Shown: one piece after another, positions 55,040-64,000 of the stretch | Layout of the letters: every line of letters begins with the position of its first letter | Numbering within the stretch: the stretch's first letter is position 1 | Assembly (NCBI RefSeq): GCF_014805685.1 | Contig: NC_060887.1 | Span: 33,397,963-33,461,962, forward strand | Reading direction: 5' to 3' | Origin: Silurus meridionalis | Taxonomy: Eukaryota > Chordata > Actinopteri > Siluriformes > Siluridae | DNA: 64,000 nt | The notes under the pieces: generated by a model | Told to the model about the DNA's origin: nothing | Seen by the model: only the letters and a program-made list of their open reading frames with translations | Databases searched by the model: none | Translations under genes and position numbers: made by a program

Positions 55040-56300
55040 ATTTATTGCAGATAAACGATGTTGCAGGGTGCAGTGATGATGATCAGAATTAGTCAGTGTA
55101 TTAATAAAAAAAAAATTTCGACACTGGAAGAAAAAACAGTAATAAAAGTTGAAGCCAAATTTTTCCCCAAACTAAAAGACTGGCACATTCACCATTGAGA
55201 CACTGCCCTTATAATGTAACACTGTTTCTCTCCTGACTCCCTCTGACCACAGTGTATAAATGACAGAGATGTGCTGAGCAGGAGAAAGTGGCATTCTGCT
55301 GCTGAGCAAAACCACATTTCAATACATAGTGGGAGTTTCAGGTGTGACTGCAATGCAACCATGCTGAAAAGTCATAGACGTCTAAGCGGTTGACGTGAGT
55401 CATAGAGGTGAATAACGTTGAGAGAATCCGTCACTATGTCATTCTCCCTCATCTCTATATTTTCCTGTCATCTCTTTCATCCCACACTCTTTCTTAGATC
55501 ACAGACGTCCAATCCACTAAAGTTAACGTAGCTGAACCCGAGATGCCTTGCGTGTATTTCCCCTGCGGCAAGCCCTGAAAAACATACACAGCGAAGGGCG
55601 AAGCAGACCGGACAAGGCGACGGCAGAACTGTGGGTGTTGTTATTCATAATGATTTTTTTCCCTTCAGAAGACAGAACCACAGAACACAAAATGTCAGAT
55701 TTAGGAAAGTTTTAGTGTCTCCCTTGTTTAATTTGTAATGTTATTCAGTTTCTGTTATACAAACCCTTCTTCCAGCTGCTTTGCAGCTCCTGTTACGATC
55801 CATCATACATCACTCCCAAAACACAATGACACATATTAAACAGAAGCTTAGGGAAAATATCTAAACATTGCTCACTTGTCTATATTCTGTAACTATATAA
55901 CAAGTATTGATGAGTGAATCTGTAAGCACATTGTTAGATGGACTCATGTAACTTGGTGTGTATTTGATTTGACTGGCTTTTTCAGAATTTTAAAGGGAGA
56001 CTCAAAAAGCATCTAAATTGTATTGTATTGTATTGTATTGTATTGCATCAAAATAATAATTTTTAAAAATATTTTTAAAAAATCTATTCGATCTGTGAGG
56101 TTAATATTTACCAAACGTGTACTATTTTTTTTTTTTTTTCTTCTTTCTCTTCTGCCTCAGCTCTGCTGTTCAGTGTACAAACAAATCATCAACCATCAAT
56201 CATCAAATCATCAATCATCAAATGCCAGAAAAAAGAAAAGTCCAGTCTATTGCAGATTATTCAGAATTAAATATAATGGTTTTCAAATGCTACAGTAAAT
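55040..56300. other. Gene-free stretch with one GC-balanced block
   Basis: The block at about 55500-55640 (acagacgtccaatccactaa through gaccggacaaggcgacggca) is CpG-richer than its surroundings and repeat-free, so it may be conserved. A (TATTG)n array lies at 56018-56045, a poly-T at 56125-56139 and short 'atcatca' repeats near 56190-56222. Confidence 0.35.
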
Positions 56301-56304
56301 AGAC

Positions 56305-56795
56305 TAACAGAGATGGAAAGTAATGATGTACAAATACTTTGTTACTGTACTTAAGTAGATTTCTAGGGTTATTCTGGTATCAGTGTTTTACTTCACTCTA
56401 TTTGTTTTTTTGGACAAATTTTTACCTTTACACATTAAACATGACTGAGAACAGAGACGTTCTTCATCAACTGATCATCATCATCATTTTTTCTCTGCTT
56501 GTGTTCTATATGGAGGTTGTTCATTCTGTATACATTCATTAGGTATCAAAATTATTTTGTATTAATATATTATTATGATCTGAGGTCTAGTTGCCAGTGT
56601 GACACTAAAACAGGTAGTAGTAATGTTTACCTTTTACTTAAGTACACGTCAGAGCCCAAACTTTTTTTACATTAACTTGAGTGAAAAAGTATAATCAGTG
56701 CTTTAACTTTTACTAGAGTATTTTAAAACATGAGTATCTGTACTTCTACTAGAGTAAAGGGTTGTGTGTACTTTGCCATCTCTGTAGACTATAAA
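56305..56795 (+). repeat. Dispersed repeat family X, copy 3
   Basis: 'gagatggaaagtaatgatgt' at the left, 'aacatgactgagaacagaga' (56438) inside and 'gtatctgtacttctactaga' at the right match copies 1 and 2. It ends just before RTE copy 2. Confidence 0.75.
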
Positions 56796-56842
56796 ATCTC
56801 ACAGATAAATATTTCATATAAGCATCGGTTTTGGAGTTTTAA

Positions 56843-58190
56843 AGATTGTTTAACAAGATTCTGGAAGGTGGGAGGATGCCTGAGGAATGGAGAAGGAGTG
56901 TGCTGGTACCGAACTTTAAGCATAAGGGAGATGTGCAGACCTGCAGTAACTACAGGGGAATTAAGTTAATCAGTCACACCATGAAGTTATGGGAAAGAGT
57001 AGTGGAAGCCAGGCTGAGAGAAGAGGTGACCATCTGTGAGCAACAGTATGGTTTCATGCCTAAGAAGAGCACCACAGATGCCTTATTTGCATTGAGGATG
57101 TTGATGGAGAAGTATAGAGTAGGACAAAATGGAATTGCATTGTGTATTTGTGGATTTAGAGAAAGCATACGACAGAGTGCCAAGAGAGGAGATGTGGTAT
57201 TGTATGAGGAAATCAGGTGTGTCAGAGAAGTATGTGAGGGTGGTGCAGGACATGTATGAGGACAGTGTGACAGCAGTGAAGTGTGCAGGAATGACAGACT
57301 GGTTCAGGGTGAAGGTTGGACTGCATCAAGGATCGGCCCTGAGCCCTTTCCTGTTTGCAGTGGTGATGGACAGGTTGACGGACGAGGTCAGACAGGAGTC
57401 TCTGTTGACTATGATGTTTGTGGATGATATTGTGATTTGTGGTGAGAGTAGTAAGCAGGTTGAGAAGAGCCTGGAGAGGTGGAGGAATGTGCTGAAGAGA
57501 AGGGGGATGAAAGTCAGTAGGAGTAAGACAGAGTACATATGTGTGAATGAGAGGGGGGCAGTGGAGTGGTGCGGTTACAGGGAGAAGAGGTGGAGAAGGT
57601 ACCTGGGGTCAATAGTGCAAAGTAATGGAGAGTGTGTTAGAGAAGTAAAGAAAAGAGTGCAGGCAGGGTGGAGTGGGTGGAGAAGAGTTACAGGAGTGAT
57701 TTGTGATAGAAGGGTATCTACAAGAATGAAAGGGAAAGTTTATAGGACTGTGGTAAAACCTGCGATGTTGTATGGTTTAGAGACAGTGACATTGAGTAAA
57801 AGACAGGAGGTGGAGCTGGAGGTAGCAGAGCTGAAGATGTTAAGGTTTTCGTTGGGAGTGACGAGGATGGACCAGATTAGAAATGAGTTTATTGGATGGA
57901 CAGCCAATGTAGGATGTTTTGGTGACAAGGTGAGAGAGGCGAGATTGAGCTGGTTTGGACATGTGCAGAGGAGGGACATGATTAATATTGGTAGAAGAAT
58001 GCTGAGGATGGAGCCACCAGGTAGGAGAAAAAGAGGAAGGCCAAGGAGAAGGTTCATAGATGTGGTGAGGAAGACATGCAGGTAGTTAATGTGAAAGAGG
58101 CAGATGTAGAGAACAGAGTGGTATAGAGACGGATGATCCCCTGTGGCGACCCCTAATGGGAGCAGCCGAAAGAAGAAGAAGAACAAGGAA
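56843..58190 (+). mobile_element. RTE-clade LINE, copy 2 (5'-truncated, 3' end complete)
   Basis: It starts within the RT at LFNKILEGGRMPEEWRRSVL and runs to the element's 3' end 'ctgtggcgacccctaatggg' followed by (AAG)n. 5' truncation is typical of target-primed insertion. It overlaps copy 1 over 53498-54426, visibly close in sequence, so both belong to one subfamily. Confidence 0.9.
56846..58085 (+). pseudogene. RTE reverse transcriptase C-terminal two-thirds, two frameshifts
   Basis: The frame 56846-57130 (SNYRGIKLISHTMKLWERVV, QQYGFMPKKSTTDA) shifts near 57130 into 57129-58085 ([84 protein letters not shown]). Catalytic DD is kept though FADD is FVDD. A small deletion removes about 14 nt near 57600, and a missing base near 58069 ends the frame early. 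Confidence 0.88.
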
Positions 58191-58194
58191 GCGG

Positions 58195-59645
58195 TGGGTC
58201 TTCAATTGTCACTTATAGCCATGGACTCCGCTGTATGGACATCTAGGGGAAGTTCATTCCACCACCTCGGTGCCAGAACAGAGAAGAGCCTTGAAGTGTA
58301 CTTACCTCTCATTCTGAGAGAAGGTGGTACCAGTCGAACAGTGCTGAAGGATCTCAGACAGCTTGGTGCAGTGTGAGATGTGAAGAGGTCTCTGAGGTAA
58401 GATGGTGCTGGTCCATTTTTGGCCTTGTAGGCAAGCATCAGTGTATTGAATCTGATACGTGCAGCTACTGGAAGCCAGTGAAGGAAGCGCAGCAGTGGGG
58501 TGGTGTGGGAAAACTTGGGCAGATTGAACACAAGTCGTGCAGCTGCGTTTTGGATCATTTGCAGTGGTTGAATAGCGTTCAGAGGAAGACCTGCCAGCAG
58601 AGAGTTGCAGTAGTCCAGAATGACAAGAGACTGAACAAGCACCTGGGCAGCCTTTGTGGACAGAAATGGTCGAAACCTTTGGATGTTGTAGAAAAGAAAT
58701 CGACAGGAACGAGCCACATTAGAGACATGTGGGAAGAAGGACAGTTCATTGTCCATAGTTACCCAAGGTTATAAGCAGTGGCTGAAGGGGAGAGCAGAAA
58801 GTCATAAAGAGTTATTGACCTGGAGATAAATCACCTGGGATGACCAGCAGTTCTGTTTTGCTGGGGTTGAGTTTTAGTTGATAAGCACACATCCATGAAG
58901 ATATGTCTGTCAAGCATGTCGAGATCTGAGCGGAAGCTGTGGTATCTGATGGAGGGAAAGAAAAGATGAGTTGCGTGTCATCTGCATAGCAGTGGTAAGA
59001 AAACCCATGTGAGGATATGACTTCACCAATGGAGTGGGTATAGAGGGAGAAAAGAAGGGGACTACGTAACGAGCCTTGTGGGACACCAGTGGTGAGTCTG
59101 CACAGGGCAGATGTGGATCCCCTCCATGTTACCTGTTATGAGCGACCTTCCAGGTAGGACGCAAACCATTCTCATGCTGTTCTGCTGATACCGAGGCTCT
59201 TAAGGGTAGACAAGAGAGTCTTGTGGTTGACTGTGTGAAATTCTGCTCAAAAAGGTCCAGAAAGATAAGTGATGACAGATGACAGTTTGGCTAAATGAGC
59301 AGCATGCAGTTTTTCAGAAACAGCCAAAAGGGCCGTCTCTGTGGAATGTGCCGCTTTTAACCCAGACTGGTTCGGATCATGGAGGTTGTTCTGTGATAGA
59401 TAGACAGACCGATGGTTAAAAACAGTTTAAAAATTTTGAAAGAAAGGAGAGAAGTGATACTGGTTTGTACCGGTCTGTATTTGTTGATGTCTAATGGGTC
59501 CAGAGCAGGTTTCTTTAAGATGGGATTGACCCTTGCTTTTTTTAAGATTAGTATCCCTATATAGTTTTTAATGCAATGAAACAGCAAGATAACCAAATTT
59601 CTAATAATGCAAGCCAAAACTAGTGAAGAAATCGTTATTCTACAG
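58195..59645 (-). mobile_element. L2/CR1-group LINE RT fragment, antisense
   Basis: The minus strand encodes, from 59617 down, KKPALDPLDINKYRPV, then degraded palm sequence, and at 58756-58202 DNELSFFPHVSNVARSCRFL, YNIQRFRPFLSTKAAQVLVQ, LDYCNSLLAGLPLNAIQPLQ, MIQNAAARLVFNLPKFSHTT, LHWLPVAARIRF and APRWWNELPLDV, the C-terminal region of fish L2-like RTs. The block near 59090-59030 keeps the P-Q-G-S region in broken frames. It lies directly against the 3' end of RTE copy 2. Confidence 0.78.
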
Positions 59646-59649
59646 ATTC

Positions 59650-60620
59650 ACATCCAACCTGCTAAATCTGTACAGTGACACCAGTAGTGTGTGAGCTGGT
59701 CTAGGTCATCAGATCTTTTACATTACAAAAGCTCTTTATTAGACTCTAAAATGTCTGATGATTATTATTGATTGTCTGTGGTGTAAAATATATTGACACT
59801 GTTATAGCCAATAGATATTGCTAACGTTATAGTTAGAATAATTTTAAAATTGAACACGGGCTACTAGCTAGATAACAAAAATAAAATATATATAAAAATA
59901 AAAGGGTTAAGTGGGAAAATAAATCTAGAAACATAATGTGTATCATCTGAAAAATCATGCCTGTCTTCAAAAAAGTTGACAAATCATTTATCATTTGCTA
60001 AACACCTACACTTATAAATACAATCTATTACATGACCAGGCTTTAGGGATTTTATTCTCTAAAGGAAATGGACATATAATAAACATGAGTGTTTCTCAAA
60101 GCGTGTTTCATCACTCTAGTCATATTGAAAACACAATGTTTCACAATGAAAAGAACCACAAGTATGAATATAAGTATGGGAGTATAATCCTATAACTGGG
60201 TAAAGTAATTTATACAGAAATACAGTGACAAAGCAGTTCCGGAGAATGTCAAATGATCAGCATTATGTTAGTGTATTTGCTGAAACTTCCAGTCATGGAT
60301 GTGACATCATGACACAACGGCATGAACAGGATAGGGCAAATATACAATGAAGTAAACATGGGAAAGAACCAGAATAAACAAGACGCAGCTTACTGTAAAA
60401 ACTACTGTCTGGAAGATATGATGTAAGTGTATGATTTTCATGAGAAAATTTTCATTTCAGGCTACAAAGATGCAGTAGACACTCCCAGGGTTTAAATTAG
60501 GCTTAAGTAGGTGTGGGAGCTTGATGTTCTGTATATCATGGGTCATCAATGAGAAAAGAACTTTGAGTTTATGTTATGTGGAGTTTTTAAACACAGTTTT
60601 GTTCCCCTTCTTGGAAGTGA
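59650..60620. other. Gene-free stretch
   Basis: AT-rich sequence without recognised exons or repeats. Confidence 0.4.
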
Positions 60621-60629
60621 AGTAGGGAA

Positions 60630-60845
60630 GTAATAGTTTATTGGTTAGGGCTCAGGGTTAGTTATTGGAAGGTTGGGGGTTTAAGTCCCAGGATCACCAA
60701 GCTGCCAATCTTGGGCCCTTGAGCAAGGCCCTTAACCCTCTGTGCTCTAGGGGTTCTGTATCATGGCTGACCCTAGTTTAATAACATTGTTGGGATATGC
60801 AAAGAAAGAATTTTTCTCTAATGCACATGTAAAAGTATTAAGCAA
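60630..60845 (+). repeat. tRNA-derived SINE-like copy
   Basis: 'ttattggttagggctcaggg' is A-box-like, 'ggttgggggtttaagtccca' is B-box-like, then 'caccaagctgccaatcttgg' and 'gcaaggcccttaaccctctg'. It matches 38775-38940 and, more loosely, 17985-18145. Confidence 0.65.
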
Positions 60846-61007
60846 CTTTATCTTTACCTTTTTTCAGGCCTGCCTGATTAATTCTAGCACACTTCTTATG
60901 AAATTCTCTTCAATCAATAAACATTAACATCCTGAAGAAAATATTTCTTAAAGTAATCATACTCTTTTTTCTTTACTTGATTACTCAAAGTGTTTCTTAC
61001 AATAATA

Positions 61008-61265
61008 ATGATTAATACAATACTTATAGTAGCAATAATAGGGCGATTGACTCAGAACTCACCCTTTCTTCTGCACAAGATGACTGATGGTCTACAGCAC
61101 ATTAAGAACGCAAGAAATGTCACAAATAAACTCTTGACAAGGCACACCTGTGAATTGAAAGCCATTCCAGATGACTACCTTGTGAATCTGATGAAAGAAT
61201 GCTATGAGGTTGCCAAGCTGTCATTAAAGTTGATTGGAGCTTACTTTAGACAATCTAAATTATAA
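61008..61265 (+). other. Unassigned ORF, possible terminal exon
   Basis: The frame from the first ATG (61008) runs 85 codons to TAA at 61263. The segment after residue 24 (Met at 61080) is MTDGLQHIKNARNVTNKLL, then HTCELKAIPDDYLVNLMKEC and YEVAKLSLKLIGAY, which looks like natural helical protein with two Cys. Just before it 'accctttcttctgcacaag' resembles a 3' splice acceptor, so it could be a last exon (61080-61265). No companion exons were found and I do not recognise the family. Confidence 0.3.
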
Positions 61266-61399
61266 ATTATATTCTGGGTTGTTTCACACATGTTTTGTTT
61301 TACTACATAATTCCATATGTGATCTTACATAGTTTAGAAGTCTTTCGTATTAATGTCCAACGTTAAAAATAATAATGATAAAAAAAACTATCACTGTTA

Positions 61400-61400
<1 letters not shown>

Positions 61401-61483
<83 letters not shown>
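61401..61483 (+). repeat. (TATC)n microsatellite
   Basis: About 20 perfect tetranucleotide units. Confidence 0.97.
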
Positions 61484-61486
61484 TTG

Positions 61487-61738
61487 TTCATGAGAACATG
61501 GACACTTGGTGAAAGGGATGTGACTAGTACAGTACTGTGAGAAAAAAAGAGTGGGCGTCTAACATAATTTTTGCCTTGTGTCCAAAACGACTAATCTAAA
61601 GGTCATATTTTGGAATTAAACCACTCAGATACTGAAACAATGGATTGGATTTAAAGTTTCAGATTTTTGAGATAATGGAGAAAGTTACTTTAGATGAATC
61701 TAGAGCCTAATCTGGGAACATCATAACAAATTACCAAT
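61487..61738 (+). repeat. Unclassified direct repeat Z, copy 1
   Basis: It shares with 63351-63633 the ordered blocks 'agagtgggcgtctaac' / 'agagtgggagtctaac', 'caaaacgactaatct' / 'caaaacgactcatct', 'tttgagataatggagaaagt' / 'tttgagataatggagcaagt' and 'acaaattaccaat'. The copies are diverged with indels. I see no terminal repeats or coding capacity. Confidence 0.75.
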
Positions 61739-61830
61739 TACATTTATGGCATTTAGCAGATGCCCTTATCCAGAGCAACTTACAACTTGCTCCACATACT
61801 AGATCATTAGAAAAAAAGGTTTAGGGACTT
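61739..61830 (+). repeat. Family Y copy 4
   Basis: 'ggcatttagcagatgccctt' and 'atccagagcaacttacaac' match the family Y core. It abuts repeat Z copy 1. Confidence 0.65.
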
Positions 61831-61936
61831 ATTTATGATGTTAAAATGTATTCCTCAAAATTTTACCTTAATTTAACAATGGTTGGGGGGTTATGAACAG
61901 TCCCCTAGAGTGCACTATACACAACAAACAAACACT

Positions 61937-61997
<61 letters not shown>

Positions 61998-62018
61998 ACA
62001 CACACACACACACACATA
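61937..62018 (+). repeat. (AC)n microsatellite
   Basis: About 40 AC units with two AT interruptions. Confidence 0.96.
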
Positions 62019-62213
62019 CATTTTGGAAACTAGAAGTTAATTATTAATATATTATATTAGCCACTATTTTCCACCAAATCCTCACATGTACATGCACATG
62101 TCTATTCATAAGACAAAGCGCTCAAAATAAAAATGTGTTTGATTTAGCTGTAAAGCTGAGCAAACAGCTGTGCATGTCACAATGAATTGGCATAATTCTT
62201 TATTACATCTGAA

Positions 62214-62567
62214 TTGCCTAAAACAATTACAGACTCAGACAAAGGCCACAGGATAGGTCAGGAAAGTGAGTGCAGTGTTGTATGGGATATATGTAAGTTG
62301 AATGGGTTTCCCAGAAATTGTTTTAAAAATAACATGAAACCAGATAATCATTTCTGCCAATCATGTAGTTTATTACGATCATTGAATTGTGATGAAAAGG
62401 CCAAATATTTCTCAGCTTCATCAAATGAGCAAAAGGGGAGAAAACGAAGTACAAGAAAAAAATATGGTGAAAATTATTCAATGAAGTGTAAAAATAGACT
62501 TGTATGTTTTCCCCAGCTGTTGTCAGCTTTACTTCATTTAGAAATAAAGATGAAGATAATACAGTAG
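62214..62567 (+). other. Unassigned open frame, Cys-rich
   Basis: A 117-codon open frame starts at TTG, not ATG; its first ATG comes much later. It has eight Cys (for example NHFCQSCSLLRSLNCDE) and a Lys/Arg-rich middle (QKGRKRSTRKK). It has no splice context that I can defend and no family that I recognise. It may be chance. Confidence 0.15.
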
Positions 62568-62673
62568 AAGAAAATGATGACAGGGAATAACAACAAATGT
62601 AGATGTCTTCCTTTTCTACACTCAGCTTCAGCCAAAGGAAAAAAGAGGGAGGTAGAAGAATGTGAAAGTTAAA

Positions 62674-62674
62674 A

Positions 62675-62709
<35 letters not shown>
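62674..62709 (+). repeat. (GAT)n microsatellite
   Basis: About eleven GAT units. Confidence 0.96.
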
Positions 62710-63039
62710 CGAGGAGTAGTGGCAATGTACTCTATACTAAGTTTTACCAAATGAGGCAAAAAAAAGAAAGAGGAAGAGGAAAAAAAGGAAGAAAAGACTC
62801 TAGTCTTTGTTTTCACTGGCAAAGTCTGTGTTCACCTCACACATCTTCTCCTGCCAAAACAAGGCAAAGGGGAATTTCTGCAAACACTCAGCATGGCAGC
62901 CATCATGCTCACACACTGCTCCAATTAAAAACACACCAGAAGAAAAATAAAAAGATTCCAAAACCACAAGCTTGGCTTTATAAGGTTTAAAAGAGTCGGC
63001 TAAAGCATAGTCAGACCCTTTTTACACTCTTATTTCAAC

Positions 63040-63350
63040 TAATGTTTCTTTATTTTCATCTATTAGTGCCTGACTCACAAACTCATGGAATCTAGGAGGC
63101 AGTAAGTGAATGGTTCCTGATTCACAGACCTCCAGCTAGACTGAGGCCACATCTTCATGATTCAATGAATCAGTGATTCAGTTCGACCTGCTGCCCTGTT
63201 ACATGTTCTGCTCTGTGGTGTGTCTGGCCTGCCGGAAGCGATTAAGAGAGCACATTAGAGCAGCTGTAGTCTTTCAAGGATGGTGAAAGGAAGATTACTG
63301 TGCATGCCGTGACCCCTGTTTGATGCTCGGTAAGGCTGACTTTCCAGAAC
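63040..63350. other. GC-balanced non-coding block
   Basis: About 300 bp of more balanced composition ('gacctgctgccctgttac', 'ggcctgccggaagcgatt') adjoins repeat Z copy 2. It may be part of that element or a conserved non-coding sequence. Confidence 0.25.
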
Positions 63351-63633
63351 ATGCTCGTGAGAACATACACAATTGGTGAGTTTTTTGACGCTGTCTCAGT
63401 GCTGTGACTAGTGTTCTTAGGATAAAAAGAGTGGGAGTCTAACGTCAAGTGCGGTGTGTTCAAAACGACTCATCTGCAGGAAAAAGTTTGGAGTCAAACT
63501 GTTTAGATGTTGAAGCTATGGACTTGCTTTGAAGTTGGCAGAATTTTGAGATAATGGAGCAAGTTACTTTAGCTGAGCCAGAGCCTGATGAGAGAACAAC
63601 ACGCTCTATGACAAATTACCAATCCAAACGGAA
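63351..63633 (+). repeat. Unclassified direct repeat Z, copy 2
   Basis: Second copy of the element at 61487-61738, about 1.86 kb downstream and in the same orientation. It is slightly longer because of indels. Confidence 0.75.
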
Positions 63634-63639
63634 AGTACA

Positions 63640-64000
63640 TGCATAACATAGACATTTGCAACTAACCAACAAATGAAAGCCAAAAAAGATTTGATAAATA
63701 AGGCACATTTAGTAAAGAAAAGACATCAAAAACATGTCTGGGTGGGCGTGAGTCACTACAAATGTGTAAATGTGATCAGGAAAAGCCTGCCACTGAGCAC
63801 TTGTGTTTCAGAAACTGTTTTTAATCCATCTGGACTATTATATTTTCCCTGTCCTGGCTCTGCTTAAAGGATGTCTGGCTTGCTTCTTAATTACCTCGGG
63901 TAATTAAGAAGATGAATAGGCAACAAGCTTTGTTTTTGATAGCCATAAACATCACCAATATGAATAAACATCTTAAATAGCCAAATCCCTCTGTTGTGAA
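63640..64000. other. Gene-free end of window with a 13-bp hairpin
   Basis: No gene is recognised. A perfect inverted repeat cttcttaattacc-tcg-ggtaattaagaag lies at 63883-63911. Confidence 0.5.

Noticed and set aside
61936..62020. CRISPR-like or other spaced-repeat array
   Set aside because: This and the other arrays in the window are simple sequence repeats without spacers; the window is vertebrate DNA.

Overview
This is vertebrate nuclear DNA, almost certainly from a teleost fish: AT-rich, intron-containing, dense in Tc1/mariner elements, RTE and L2-type LINEs, tRNA-derived SINEs and long dinucleotide or tetranucleotide arrays. The repeat mix is typical of otophysan fishes such as catfish, but the species cannot be fixed from the sequence alone.

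Two protein-coding genes are supported. RMDN1 (regulator of microtubule dynamics 1) lies on the minus strand, with ten coding exons between 16342 and 6447 that join in one frame to give 296 residues. ECI2 (enoyl-CoA delta isomerase 2, an ACBP-plus-crotonase protein) lies on the plus strand, with nine recognisable coding exons between 17198 and 28306. The two are head to head, with 855 bp between start codons. ECI2 has a basic mitochondrial-type N-terminus and a C-terminal AKL (PTS1-type), matching its known dual mitochondrial and peroxisomal role in oxidation of unsaturated fatty acids.

The main anomaly is inside ECI2. The exon or exons for the end of the ACBP domain, the linker and the first crotonase strands are not visible. 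The intron where they belong (20704-24462) holds a recent array of ~750-830 bp units carrying 71-bp subrepeats. The flanking exons are both phase 0, so direct joining would stay in frame but remove essential crotonase sequence. Either the exon was lost or displaced, or the assembly is wrong there. ECI2 also has a 76-nt GC-AG intron.

Layout: 1-6.2 kb, downstream of RMDN1, with decayed mariner/Tc1 remnants and one Tc1 element with complete inverted repeats but an internally deleted transposase (3455-4729). 6.4-16.3 kb, RMDN1, with introns carrying Tc1, RTE, L2 and pogo-like pieces and a ~330-bp GAA/TTC tract in intron 1. 16.3-17.2 kb, shared promoter region. 17.2-28.9 kb, ECI2. 28.9-64 kb, no recognised gene: a decayed 29-bp tandem repeat, a broken Tc1 element, tRNA-Glu-headed SINEs, long GA and AC tracts, a dispersed repeat family, two RTE copies (51.8-54.4 and 56.8-58.2 kb), an antisense L2-like fragment (58.2-59.6 kb), and several more GC-balanced blocks that may be conserved non-coding elements.

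The SINEs, RTE LINEs and several gene-region fragments share modules: the SINE has a tRNA-Glu(CTC)-like head, a body matching the RTE 5' region and the RTE 3' tail. No clearly new biological system was found. The best leads are the ECI2 exon gap with its array, the RTE/SINE partnership, and a few unclassified repeats and exon-like ORFs.
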